Shown: positions 20,846 through 31,109 of the stretch, in pieces
How positions within the stretch are numbered: position 1 is the first letter of the stretch
Layout: every line of letters starts with the position of its first letter
Assembly: GCF_902150065.1 (NCBI RefSeq)
Contig: NC_043990.1
Coordinates: forward strand, 2,183,617-2,247,616
DNA: 64,000 bases
Origin: Myripristis murdjan
Lineage: Eukaryota > Chordata > Actinopteri > Holocentriformes > Holocentridae
Direction: 5' to 3'
Notes under the pieces: model-generated
Databases searched by the model: none
Told to the model about the DNA's origin: nothing
Seen by the model: the letters and a program-made list of their open reading frames with translations, nothing else
Made by a program: the position numbers and the translations under genes

Positions 20846-20937
20846 TCCCTCAGTCAGACTGAACAGAAACTGAAGTGACTGCTGCAGCTGGAAGCTACTG
20901 CAGGGACTGATACAGTTCACTGAGGACACGCACACTC

Positions 20938-22140
20938 ACACACACACACACACACAGACTCTATCATCTTGTTCATAGTGTCAGTGTCAGTTTTCCCTCT
21001 GAGCTTCAAACAGCCACCTCCCACCTCAACAAGCTGAAAGTTCCCCCAAATGAAGAGGACAGTTCCAGTGAAGAAGCCCAATCAGAAACATTCAAAGCAC
21101 AACAACATGGAGCAAAGTGAGCTGCCCTGATGCCGACCCCCAAACCACTGCTGAATTTCAATAGACCAAAAGAAATTCAAATAAAATGCCACTTAGGGCC
21201 CCAATTTGGCCAGGGACAGCCCTGCTATATATTTATGATTAGAAATGTCTTGGAGTGGCATATTGATGATAGTGCAAATGGCCAAATAATGAGAACTGAC
21301 TTGAAAAGCCTTTGTGTCCAAAATGTTACCTGACACACTGACAATATATATTTTGTGCTGTTTTGCATTTCAAACAGAATGGGAAGATAAAAATGAGTTG
21401 CTGGTCAGTCGGTTCACACTGGACCAGGTCTACTGACCGGCTCTCCTTGCAGCTTCTCTTTGCCAGAACTGAAACGGGTAAACCTGCTTTCATGCTCCAC
21501 ATCCATGGAATTATACTCTTTAATCAACAACCTGATATGTTTTGGTCATTTTAAATCACTGAGCAACGCACAGCCCCAATTTACAACAGCTGTCATGACT
21601 CAGCAGAATACCACACATGGATTTATCTGACATTTGAAAGAGCACTGTTTTCTGTAAGGATGAGGAAAATGGAGAAAACATTCAACTAAAATGAGACAAT
21701 AAAAAAGAACGCATTGGAAAAAGAGAGGAAAATAAAGTGGCCTTCAAACTCACACAACAGGGATTGAGGTGACAGTATTGAACCTGTGGGGGGCGCTAGT
21801 GGGTTTCCAACAGAATGTGGAGCAAACAGTGAGCAGGGAAGTGTGCTGGTTCCACATGGACTGAAAAGCCAGTAATTCATCTGTTGTACAGACACTGAGT
21901 CAGAGCAGAAGAGGAGAATGTGCTGGAAGACTGTAGAAGGAAACCTGAGCATCAGAAAATAAAGCCAAGCCACTGAAATACAGACAAGCAGCAAGAACAA
22001 GGAGACTGCTGAGGAAAATAACAATATGGAGCACAGATCAGAGCATTTTACTGACATGGTTTTAAAAATTAAAAAACTTTATTGAACAGCACTTTCCCAT
22101 AATTACTTAAAACCTGATACTAACCTCATGTACATGAGGA
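20938..22140. other. V6-V7 spacer
   Basis: A short (CA)n and the shared V 3' flank continue to about 21157 (CCAAACCACTGCTGAA) and then break off into unrelated sequence. The flank of V12 breaks at the same site (about 45455). No recognisable gene in 21160-22140. Confidence 0.55.
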
Positions 22141-22143
22141 TTA

Positions 22144-22151
22144 TGCAAATA
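22144..22151 (+). promoter_or_regulatory. Perfect octamer upstream of V7
   Basis: ATGCAAAT, the exact complement of the Ig octamer ATTTGCAT, about 190 bases before the V7 leader. Between it and the usual GTTTGCAT element (22238-22245) lies a long (GT)n. Confidence 0.5.
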
Positions 22152-22166
22152 GCAAGTGCCTCCAGC

Positions 22167-22170
<4 letters not shown>

Positions 22171-22239
<69 letters not shown>
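22171..22239. repeat. (GT)n in the V7 promoter
   Basis: About 34 uninterrupted GT units abutting the octamer-like GTTTGCAT, about 100 bases before the leader ATG. The longest such tract in any V promoter of the window. Confidence 0.95.
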
Positions 22240-22243
<4 letters not shown>

Positions 22244-22340
22244 ATATGTGTCCTGCCTCTCTGCTCTCCACCCGTTAAGAGGCCAGTGTTGATCAGTGGC
22301 TGTCCAGGCCTTTCACAGCCACTGACACGACGGCAGCACA

Positions 22341-22917
22341 ATGATGATGTCACAGATTCTCCTGCTGGGCACCCTGGGGCTCCTTGTTCAGGGTGAGACT
22401 CTCTTCTGAAAACTTGGCTTCAGGATGCAACCAGCTTTACCACAATCATCTTCTGCTGTGATGGAGAAACACTGAGACCAGCAGCATTCACCTTCTTCCA
22501 TCTGTTCTCCATGTTAAAGAAAACCTCCTCTTCTCTTTTCATATTCATCATCTTTCTCCAAGTTGTATTTGTCTCAATAACCCTTCTGCTCTTTTGGATA
22601 TTTTCCAGATTCATCAGGAGAAATCACTCTGACTCAGTCTCCTGGATCTCAGTCTGTTAGTCCAGGACAGACTGTCTCTATCAGATGTAAAGCCAGTTCA
22701 AATCCTAGCTACCTCCACTGGTACCTTCAGAAACCTGGAGAAGCTCCTAAACTCCTGATATATAACACTGCAAGCCGTCAGTCTGGAGTTTCAAGTCGTT
22801 TTACAGGCAGTGGATCAGGGAGTGACTTCACTCTGACCATCAGTGGAGTCCAGGCTGAAGATGCAGCAGTTTACTACTGTCAGAGTTTCCACGTTATCAA
22901 CAGTCAGTGGCTGTTCA
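22341..22917 (+). CDS. Hybrid Ig light-chain V segment, B 5' half and A 3' half (V7)
   Basis: Leader 22341-22392 ([17 protein letters not shown]) and V exon 22609-22917. It begins as family B ([51 protein letters not shown]). It switches near 22795-22803 to family A ([33 protein letters not shown]), including the A-type RSS spacer and A-type 3' flank with (CA)n. Fully open. The downstream flank matches that of V2. This is a recombinant or conversion product and it looks functional. Confidence 0.93.
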
Positions 22918-22945
22918 CACAGTGAAAAAGCGTCGTACAAAAACC
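22918..22945 (+). other. V7 recombination signal (12-RSS, family A type)
   Basis: CACAGTG, spacer AAAAAGCGTCGT (the A-type spacer), ACAAAAACC. Confidence 0.95.
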
Positions 22946-23023
22946 TCCCTCAGTCAGACTGAACAGAAACTGAAGTGACTTCTGCAGCTGGAAGCTACTG
23001 CAGGGACTGATACAGTTCACTGA

Positions 23024-23028
<5 letters not shown>

Positions 23029-23058
<30 letters not shown>

Positions 23059-23748
23059 ACTGGACTGGATTAGTAGTGAGAATGTAGAAATTTGATGATA
23101 GAGCACCATTACAGTATTGCTGTTGGATAAAATTTACATAGGTAAACAAAAGCTAATAATCAACACAGAGAAGTGTCCGCTTCTTTGTGAGCCTTTGAGC
23201 ACAATTCGAAAGGTGTTCAACAAAAGAGGAGTGTAAATGTAGTAATAGTAAGTGACTCCCAAAACCCCAGTCAATCACCTTGGTTTCGCCAAGGGTGTCC
23301 TGTGTTTTGAGTTTTGTTCACATCACTGTGTCATGATCTGGCTCAGAGTACAGAAAAAACATTGGAGACCACAAAGAAAAAAAAATCCTGGATTAAAATA
23401 AAGTAAATTTAATTAACCAAGGTTAAAGTATACACCAAACACAATGCAAAATGTGGAAATCACTGGTGTCAGTGGTGTAATGACTGCATGCATGTATGAA
23501 CTGGTGATGTGGGAAAAAAGGGTAAAGTAGGTAAATCTAACAGAACATCACACTTCCAAACAAAACTGTCTTGGCTGGGAGGAGAGAGAGAGCTGCCATA
23601 GCCAGCCCTCTTACATAGCAGTGAGCATCAATCAGGGGAAGTCGGTCCAGGTGTGGCTTAACCACATGCACCAGTGCCGGCTCTACCTATATCAGCGCTC
23701 TAGGCAAAATTCCCACTCTACTAGACCTCTTCCAAAGCCTGTGACATA
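23029..23748. other. V7 3' flank and unassigned repeat
   Basis: (CA)n at 23029-23056, then the V2-type flank to about 23240. From about 23330 to 23746 is a repeat-like tract with short inverted ends (TGTCA ... TGACA) that I cannot classify. The Tc1-like element is inserted at its right edge. Confidence 0.4.
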
Positions 23749-24986
23749 CACTATATTACCAAAAGTATTCGCTCACCCATTCAAATGATCAGAATCAGGT
23801 GTCCTAATCACTTGGCCTGGCCACAGGTGTGTAAAATCAAGCACTCAGGCATGCAGACTGTGAAACAAGACATTTGTGAAAGAATGGGCCGCTCTCAGGA
23901 GCTCAGTGAATTCCAGCGTGGAACTGTCATAGGATGCCACCTGTGCAACAAATCCAGTCGTGAAATTTCCTCGCTCCTAAATATTCCACAGTCAACTGTC
24001 AGCTCTATTATAACAAAATGGAAGCGTTTGGGAACAACAGCAACTCAGCCACCAAGTGGTAGGCCACGTAAAGTGACGGAGAGGGGTCAGCGGATGCTGA
24101 AGCGCATAGTGCAAAGAGGTTGCCGACTTTCTGCACAGTCAATTGCTACAGAGCTACAAACTTCATGTGACCTTCAGATTAGCCCAAGTACAGTACGCAG
24201 AGAGCTTCATGGAATGGGTTTCCATGGCCGAGCAGCTGCAGCCAAGCCACACATCACCAAGTGCAATGCAAAGCGTCGGATGCAATGGTGTAAAGCACGC
24301 CGCCACTGGCCTCTAGAGCAGTGGAGACGCGTTCTCTGGAGTGATGAATCACGCTTTTCCATCTGGCAATCTGATGGACGAGTCTGGGTTTGGAGGTTGC
24401 CAGGAGAACGGTACATTTCAGACTGCATTGTGCCAACTGTGAAATTTGGTGGAGGAGGAATTATGGTGTGGGGTTGTTTTTCAGGAGCTGGGCTTGGCCC
24501 CTTAGTTCCAGTGAAAGGAACTTTGAATGCTTCAGGATACCAAAACATTTTGGACAATTCCATGCTCCCAACCTTGTGGGAACAGTTTGGAGCGGGCCCC
24601 TTCCTCTTCCAACATGACTGTGCACCAGTGCACAAAGCAAGGTCCATAAAGACATGGATGACAGAGTCTGGTGTGGATGAACTTGACTGGCCTGCACAGA
24701 GTCCTGACCTGAACCCGATAGAACACCTTTGGGATGAATTAGAGCGGAGACTGAGAGCCAGGCCTTCTCGACCAACATCAGTGTGTGACCTCACCAATGC
24801 GCTTTTGGAAGAATGGTCAAAAATTCCTATAAACACTCTCCTCAACCTTGTGGACAGTCTTCCCAGAAGAGTTGAAGCTGTAATAGCTGCAAAAGGTGGA
24901 CCGACATCATATTGAACTCTATGGGTTAGGAATGGGATGGCACTGGGAGTAAAGGCAGGTGAGCGAATACTTTTGGTAATATAGTG
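23749..24986 (+). mobile_element. Tc1-like DNA transposon, apparently complete
   Basis: Terminal inverted repeats of about 29 bases (CACTATATTACCAAAAGTAT... and its complement at the right end), flanked on both sides by the TA target dinucleotide (23747-23748 and 24987-24988). Length 1238 bases with a single long ORF. Both ends match nearly perfectly, which suggests a young copy. Confidence 0.93.
23884..24915 (+). CDS. Tc1-like transposase (343 aa, intact)
   Basis: I chose the ATG at 23884 ([17 protein letters not shown]), which gives the usual length of Tc1 transposases. An in-frame ATG 33 codons earlier is also open. An N-terminal paired-type helix-turn-helix ([20 protein letters not shown]) and a GRPRK hinge precede the DDE domain. 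The catalytic residues are D in WSDESRF, D in FQHDCAPVH and E in [11 protein letters not shown], with the DD34E spacing of Tc1 elements. The protein would bind the element's inverted repeats and cut and paste it into TA sites. No stop or frameshift is visible, so it may be active. Confidence 0.95.
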   Translation: MGRSQELSEFQRGTVIGCHLCNKSSREISSLLNIPQSTVSSIITKWKRLGTTATQPPSGRPRKVTERGQRMLKRIVQRGCRLSAQSIATELQTSCDLQISPSTVRRELHGMGFHGRAAAAKPHITKCNAKRRMQWCKARRHWPLEQWRRVLWSDESRFSIWQSDGRVWVWRLPGERYISDCIVPTVKFGGGGIMVWGCFSGAGLGPLVPVKGTLNASGYQNILDNSMLPTLWEQFGAGPFLFQHDCAPVHKARSIKTWMTESGVDELDWPAQSPDLNPIEHLWDELERRLRARPSRPTSVCDLTNALLEEWSKIPINTLLNLVDSLPRRVEAVIAAKGGPTSY

Positions 24987-24994
24987 TATTTTCT

Positions 24995-25034
24995 GCAGTT
25001 TACTGTCAGAGTTACCACAGTGGTAATGTGTTCA
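24995..25034 (+). pseudogene. V segment 3' stub (V8), family A
   Basis: Only the last codons of a family A V remain: AVYCQSYHSGNVFT, lacking one tyrosine codon of YYC. It sits eight bases after the Tc1 element. The body of the V is absent on the other side of the transposon. Downstream it switches abruptly to a family B 3' flank (GCAGAGACACTAAAACACTAG at 25074). Confidence 0.85.
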
Positions 25035-25062
25035 CACAGTGAAAAAGCATCGTACAAAAACC
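25035..25062 (+). other. Orphan 12-RSS
   Basis: CACAGTG, 12-base spacer, ACAAAAACC, all intact, attached only to the V8 stub. It could still be cut by RAG and join a 23-RSS J by inversion, giving a nonproductive allele. Confidence 0.85.
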
Positions 25063-26870
25063 TCCCGTCCCCTGCAGAGACACTAAAACACTAGAGGATT
25101 GGACATGACAGAACAATATCAGTTCTTAAACCGGTATTTTATTATACTTTATAAAATACTTAATTAATTAACACTTGTAGTGTTCAATTTATTTTGGAAA
25201 ACAAATACATTTCCTTGTTATATTTTATTGCAAATAGGTTCATTATCATTCACACAAATCAAATAACCAAATTTAAGAAAAAAATTATTCAACTATTTAT
25301 GAGAAGTAATTCACATTAATAATCCTTATATACCGACATATTGTGTAATCTTAGCCAAATGATTATTTTAAGTTTAGAGTAAAATAGATTAATTTAAACT
25401 TCTGAGTTTCCAGTGAGTCGGAAGGTAAAATTCATAAAGTACAGACGGTTATTCTTGGCAGTTTGGATTCATGCATTTTATGTTTAACCATCCCATGCTG
25501 ACCTCCAACCTGCTGAAAGTCAAAATTCAGTTGTTCCTTCTTCACTCTGTCAAACCAAGTCCGGGAAGACTGGGGAAACCGGTGTAGTCCAAACACAAGC
25601 ACACACTGAACTACTTGTGTTTTATTCAGGCTAAAAAGTGAAGTATAATGTTAGTGATGATGCCATAGCTGACATAAGAAAAATGGTGTAATGACTAACT
25701 GATTAAAAACAAAACTTTTACACAATTTCCTCAAAGCCTCAGAGCTTTCAGCATTGCTGCCCCCACCCTCTGGAACTCTCTCCCCTCTGCGATATGTCTC
25801 GCCCCTACCCTGGACTCATTCAAATCTGCTCTCAAAAAGCATCTATTCAGTCTGGCCTTTGGTCCTTGATAGCTGGGCTAGTTTTCTTGTTAGCTTACCT
25901 GTGATGTTTGTTCCGTCTGTCTGTTTGTTTTTGTTTGATTGCTTGTGTTTTGTAAAGCGTCCTTGGGTGTTTTGAAAGGCGCTATATAAATCAAAGTTAT
26001 TATTATTATTATTATTAAGCCTTGGTATTCAAATGGGTTTGTCTTCTTTCTTTATCTAAAAAAGGGGCCACATCAAGGCCGTCCCTCTTCACCACTTTGA
26101 TTCACCTCAGTGCTTGAGCCCCTTTCTGTAAAGCAACACACACACACACACACACGTTATCACAGATGCCATATCACTTTATGCTAATAATATACTGCTT
26201 TTAATTACTATTTCATGATTTTCTATTCATTTATTAATTCATGTAGGTTATGTGAAGCTCTCACCTGAGATACATGGTTTTGTCTGATTTTTAATGTAGT
26301 AACTAATATTTATGCAGAGTGAAAAAAACAAACCAAAGCAAGATTTTATTGAACATTCACAAACTGTCAAACTGCCAATAATAGTGGAGATTGGCCTGTT
26401 GTTGACAATGACGTGGATATAAAAAAATTGTGTTTAGTTCAGGACTTATGAAACTGGCACATGTTGCATGAATGATCAGACAGATTAAGAAATGACAGAG
26501 ACTTCTAATTTCTGGAGACCCAAAATCTCATCCAGTGACATTTTCATATTTCATGTTTTTTCATGAATTAAAACCAGTGAGAGAAATGATCAAATGTTGA
26601 TGAAATGTGTGAAACAAGTTTGATTTTTCCACAGTCAGTATAATTTTGGCCTTTTGGTGCAATTTGAAATGCTGCAAACTATTGAAAGACAAACTCTGAT
26701 ATATTTTAGGAATCATGAACGGTTGTGAAGTTATATTTCAGTTAAATTAACAAATGTTCTGTTTGATGTAACTGTGAACAATACAGAAATAACCAGCCTA
26801 ACATCAACCTGTGAACTAAACTCAGCACTTGTAATGATGTTCATGGAAACAGAGCTGATTTGGTGAAAAT
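25063..26870. other. Spacer between V8 stub and C3
   Basis: AT-rich. 25380-25640 resembles 19320-19560. A LINE 3' piece lies at 25740-26016. A short (CA)n is at 26127-26154. No other gene seen. Confidence 0.55.
25740..26016 (+). mobile_element. LINE 3' end with (ATT)n tail
   Basis: Reads RAFSIAAPTLWNSLPSAICL, then APTLDSFKSALKKHLFSLAF and a stop. This is a typical C-terminus of a fish LINE ORF2, followed by a short UTR with AAAGGCGCTATATAAATC and a terminal (ATT)n. Severely 5'-truncated. Confidence 0.75.
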
Positions 26871-26873
26871 GTC

Positions 26874-26879
26874 TTTATT
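26874..26879 (-). terminator. C3 polyadenylation signal
   Basis: AATAAA on the minus strand about 156 bases after the C3 stop. Confidence 0.5.
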
Positions 26880-27034
26880 TTCTTAACATAGAGAGAATAC
26901 TGACATGAGTGCAAGCAAGAAAACATTCTTAGAAGATATAATGATGCTTGTGAGAGAGAGGCATGAGGCAGAGTGCAGAGTGAGAGCAGCAGCAGAGTGA
27001 AACCAATAGAAGAGGTCCCAGTGAGTCAGGTCAG

Positions 27035-27363
27035 TTACTGGGAACACTGGTCTCTCCTCAGTGTCTCGGTCTGCGGAGACTGGGAGCCCTGGGTGGCCTC
27101 ACAGGTGACAGAGCCCAGCTTCCTCCACTGGTCTGCAGTGAGCCTCAGGGTGCTGCTCCAGCTGTAGAGGCCGTCCTTCTCCAGCACCCCGGGGCTCCTG
27201 CTCTGCTCCCAGCTGCTGCTGCTGCTGCTGCTGCCGTCCACCTTCCAGTCCAGCCTCCAGTCTGAGGGGAAGCCCTTGTTGGCCAGGCACATGAGCGTGG
27301 CCCTCCCCTGCTGCAGCTCCTCTCTGGAGGGGGGCAGCACCGTCAGGGTGGGACGGGTGTCAC
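27035..27363 (-). CDS. Ig light-chain constant domain exon C3
   Basis: Same 329-base exon as C1 and C2 ([16 protein letters not shown] ... RRDQCSQ, TAA), seven serines, acceptor CTCCTAG, phase 1. One distinguishing residue is Asp in RLDWKVDG (Ala in the other copies). Its 3' UTR lacks the long (GA)n and differs from those of the other units. The J3-C3 intron is about twice the usual length because of an insertion that carries an extra Ig exon. Confidence 0.96.
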
Positions 27364-27462
27364 CTAGGAGACATCAATCAGCTTAGAGGGCGGGAAATAA
27401 GCAGCTGGCAGTCAGTCAGCGGGCGGTTGGACACCTTTACTGTGTGAGAGTCCATTTTCCCC

Positions 27463-27560
27463 TTTAAGGACTTTCTGCCAGATGGTTTTTATGCTCCAGC
27501 AGTCACTCACTCACACCCTGTTTCACTTCCCTTTAAGAAGCCTCTCATGCACATCAGCAC
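27463..27560. promoter_or_regulatory. Conserved ~95-bp block in J3-C3 intron
   Basis: As at 2790-2889, with one change (CTGCCAGATGG). Confidence 0.35.
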
Positions 27561-27599
27561 CAACAGAATACTCATATCACTGTTATTATATCAACACAT

Positions 27600-28400
27600 A
27601 TTACAACGAAAATGAGCAATGACTGTCTCATCCATATCAGTAAATCTGTGTTTCTTTATATTAGGAATTGAAAAGAATTCTCCTTTAATCCAGTACAAAT
27701 GGAAATCCAACCATCCAAACAATGGAATGAATCTAACCCATTCAATATCTATGGGTTAGGCATGGTATAAAATCCTTGGTGAAACACTTTTTCCAACACG
27801 ACTTAAAATGTTGAATGCACATTTAAAAAATCCTGTCCATCATGTAAATGGAGCAAGCTTCAAATTGTGATTTTAAAAACTAATACGTTTTTTCGAGACA
27901 AGTGGAGGAGTAACACAGTATTACATAACAAAATAATGCAAATATCAGATAAATATTTAAACTCATATTCTTCCCTCAGGCAGCAGACTATTTTAGTCCA
28001 GTGATCAAACATTGCAATGCAACACACAACAGCGGCTTGGGTTCTGATTTACAATGGGTGCATTGATATCGAAAACTAATTGATCAGTAAAAAGGCGTGC
28101 CTACACCAGCAACTTCAAGGTCCTCCAACTAAATTCTGTTCAAAAGTACAGAGATTTAATATGGTCTTGCTTATCGGCAAAGCTGTGGAAGTAAAAAAAT
28201 ACATTTTCCCTTTTGTTTTTAGCAACTCTTCAATTCGCCATATATATGAAACACACAAGCGGCACTTATTGCAATACATTTTTAGCTTTTTGGCACAATT
28301 TCCCACCAGGATGGCAGTAGCTAGCAAAGGAATTAACTTATATTTGTTGAACTGAGGACTGCAGTTGTAATATGTATAACTATGTAATTATGATGACGAA
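27600..28400. other. Inserted sequence in J3-C3 intron, C-proximal part
   Basis: Not present in the J-C introns of units 1, 2 and 4. The plus strand has a coding-like remnant (NTFFRDKWRSNTVLHNKIM at about 27878-27935) and an open stretch at 28080-28355, reminiscent of retroelement debris but not assigned. Confidence 0.35.
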
Positions 28401-28411
28401 AATAAGCTCAC

Positions 28412-28738
28412 CCAAAACCCGGAGCTGGATCTCCGCAGCCCTGAGTGAGGCGTCAGAGTTCACCCAACTGATGGCATAATCCCCGCTGTCAGTGGCCACC
28501 AGGGGTCCCAGCGTGAAGGAGCCGGTGGTCCGGTTCACCGACACTCTTCCTTGGTAAGCTTCCTCCACATTCATCATATCTTTGGTAACGCTTACGATGC
28601 CATTGAGCTTTGTCCCGTCAGTAAAGGCCCAGTTAACAACGAGGAACTGGTCAGTGGGCTTCGCCAAGGTGTGGAAAGTCACATTTCCCCCCAAACCTGC
28701 GTACAGTGGACCCACAGGCAGGAGGTCCGCACAGCATT
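28412..28738 (-). CDS. V-set Ig-superfamily exon (CEACAM-like) inside the J3-C3 intron
   Basis: Minus-strand exon of 327 bases between acceptor TTGCTTTCAG and donor GTGAGC, phase 1 at both ends, fully open. Reads ECCADLLPVGPLYAGLGGNV, then TFHTLAKPTDQF, VVNWAFTDGT, a YQGRVSVNRTTGSFTLG strand and ATDSGDYAISW. Core tryptophan and the D-SGDY motif are present, the canonical cysteine pair is absent, and there are two N-glycosylation sites (NVT, NRT). This matches teleost CEACAM-like V-set domains, whose N-domains lack the disulfide. Orientation and phase match J3 and C3. J3 (..GAA-G) plus exon (AA-TGC) and exon (TTG-G) plus C3 (GT-GAC) stay in frame. No other exon of a host gene was found nearby. 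Whether it is spliced into light-chain mRNA or is a stranded exon is open. Confidence 0.8.
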
Positions 28739-29417
28739 CTGAAAGCAAGAACCACCGTTTCAAGTTCATCTATCACAGTCAAATCCAAGTTTAAAAGTCA
28801 AACAGAGCTTTGGCGTAGGCTGGTTATCATTTGGTAAAAAGTAGGCCTATGCTTTGTTTTTGTTGTTTTTATAGAACAGCAATGACTTACAGTTGAAAAA
28901 CTTTTCAGTCAAAAATATCAGAGATATTCTGTTCAACAAAACTACTTTCAACTTGCAAACATAATTAGCAGTCACTTTCTTTTCATCTCATGTGAAAAAA
29001 AAACATCTAAAATAAAATAAAGAATTTGGAATTTGACTACATATTCTGATTTTACTCGATCCACACTGTTCAAATGAGTCTTGAACAAAAAAAAAAAAAA
29101 TCCAAAACAAAAAAAACAAGGTGAAGCACTGTGATAGTAGCCATGCCTCCATTTTAACATGTTTAACTTTAAATCTGGTGAGTGTTCAAAGTTTGTTCAC
29201 AGTTTATAATTAAAAGTATAAATCAGAATTGCATCAAACTAAGTGTTTAAGGAGAAAAACAGGCAAGAAAAAACAATGACTTTAAGTCATGGAAATGAGC
29301 ACAATCCCAATTTAAACCAATTACAAATATTCAAACTTAAGAATACATTTTTTTTTCAATATATCTACACAGTGCAGCAAGACCAACATGATATTTAATA
29401 TCTGAGCAGAAACTTAC

Positions 29418-29455
29418 CTTCAACATCCAGTCTGGTTCCTCCACCAAAAGTGTAC
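29418..29455 (-). CDS. Light-chain J segment J3
   Basis: Encodes [12 protein letters not shown] with donor AAG/GTAAGT, so the junction codon with C becomes Gly rather than Ser. The C-proximal flank is J1a-like and the V-proximal flank is J1b-like, as in J2. The only J of unit 3. Confidence 0.94.
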
Positions 29456-29494
29456 CACAGTGATACAAACTCATTGAGCCGCCGTACAAAAACC
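29456..29494 (-). other. J3 recombination signal (23-RSS)
   Basis: Nonamer GGTTTTTGT, 23-base spacer, heptamer CACTGTG on the minus strand. Confidence 0.95.
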
Positions 29495-29697
29495 TCTGAC
29501 TGCAGAGAGACACGGCTCTCTCACTTTGAAAACAACAAACTCAGCCTCAGGTTTTAAAACTTAAGAACAACTAATTAATTAATTAATTAATTAATTAATA
29601 ATTTTGAGTTATTTTCACAAACCATTAAGCTATGTAGAAAATGATATGGATTAGATTTATTTTGTAATATTATTTTTTAATATTTTTGGCACTGAAA

Positions 29698-29726
29698 TTA
29701 ATGATAACAACAACAACAACAACAAC

Positions 29727-29758
<32 letters not shown>

Positions 29759-29765
29759 TAATAAT
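29698..29765. repeat. (AAC)n/(AAT)n compound microsatellite
   Basis: A run of AAC units followed by about 12 AAT units. A short (TTAA)n lies at about 29572-29600. Confidence 0.9.
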
Positions 29766-29769
29766 ACCT

Positions 29770-31080
29770 AAAATTCATGTACAACCTTTCAAGGCAGCCA
29801 AGTACACTTTTCAACACTTTTCCAAAAGAAATTAATAATAGTAAGGGCTGCTGGGGCTGATAGAATTGACTAGAGACCATCGTGAACAGGAGAGTTGTCA
29901 GGAATTTTTTTAAAGTCCACAGAGGCAGCGCTGCCTATCTCTGCTGGGAGAGAGCTTCAAAGGTGGGAGCTGCCACATTGAAGGCTCCAGCCCCCCAGAG
30001 GTCTGCAGGTAGGTGTGGGGGATGGAGAGCAGGCCTGCAGATTCCTGGACGGGACAGAGGGGTGGAGGCAGTCTGATAGGCACTGGGGGACGAGGGCTCG
30101 GAGGAATGTGTTGTCAGATCATTGAGAGAAATGATTTAAGTTCTAAAAAAAATAGTTGGAAAGAAAAACAAAAGTTCCTTTAAAGCAACTGCAAGGAGCT
30201 TTCGTCTTGGTTTTTGAAGCTCTTGTCGTCAAAAGCGGCAGTGTCTCCCTGAATAAAGACTGCATTTTGCATGAGTGCCACCGCCTCGTGTTGTAAAGAT
30301 CTTGATCGAGCCTTGTTTAGAGGTCAACATATCATGTGAGACGAGACATGTGGGTTTACATCCTAAACCATGGCTGACTGCAGCAAATGCTTGAAAGTTT
30401 GGCACAGCTTCACTAAAAAAAAGATACCACCACAGTAAAATGCAACACTTAAGATCTTTTGTGATCGAGAGAAAGCAGGAAGAAAACACAGAAACGTTTT
30501 ATGGGTTGTAGCTCGGAGGCAGTGTTTGCCGACAAGCCGCAGGGTGACAGCTCTGTCTGGACGGAGGGCGGAGGAGATGAACATGGCTGCCGAGGGAGGA
30601 GACAGTAAAGGCAGGGAGGACGAGACATGGAGCCGGAGGCAGAGTGAAGGTAAGTACAGCTGAGCAGGTTGACTGTAAAGCAGATCTGACAGTAAACACA
30701 GGCTGCCGGTCTGGTGCCATAAATCCCTTCATCTGATTCTGAAGGAAAACAGTGACAAACATTGAGGATGTCTAAATAGAAATAACCACACGTCTTGCTT
30801 ATGGTCTCGTTTGCTGACGTAGGTCATATAGAGGCACCAAGATCTAATTTAGGCTGTTTCATGACCAATTAAAAAATCCCTGTAGTTTCTTCAAATAATG
30901 TAAAAAAAAAAAACAAAAAACAAAAAACTGCTCTTGATATAGTGCTGTCTTACGCTCTTAATATTAAACTTATGAACTTAAAATCTGTTGACGTCTGACT
31001 TTGTATCTTTTGTGCAAAGTCTCTAGTGTTTTAGTGTCTCTGCAGCTGTTGAGTCAGATCAGTTCCTCTCCAGCTGAGGG
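29770..31080. other. Unit 3 J-to-V spacer
   Basis: 29880-30110 and 30180-30770 hold GC-richer, repeat-like sequence that I cannot name. An A-rich tract is at about 30900-30927. No gene seen. Confidence 0.4.
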
Positions 31081-31081
31081 A

Positions 31082-31109
31082 GGTTTTTGTACGACGTTGT
31101 TTCACTGTG
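31082..31109 (-). other. V9 recombination signal (12-RSS)
   Basis: CACAGTG, 12-base spacer, ACAAAAACC on the minus strand. Confidence 0.95.

Noticed and set aside
24207-24845. Long antisense open frame opposite the transposase
   Set aside because: Shadow of the Tc1 transposase codon pattern; no domain and no context of its own.
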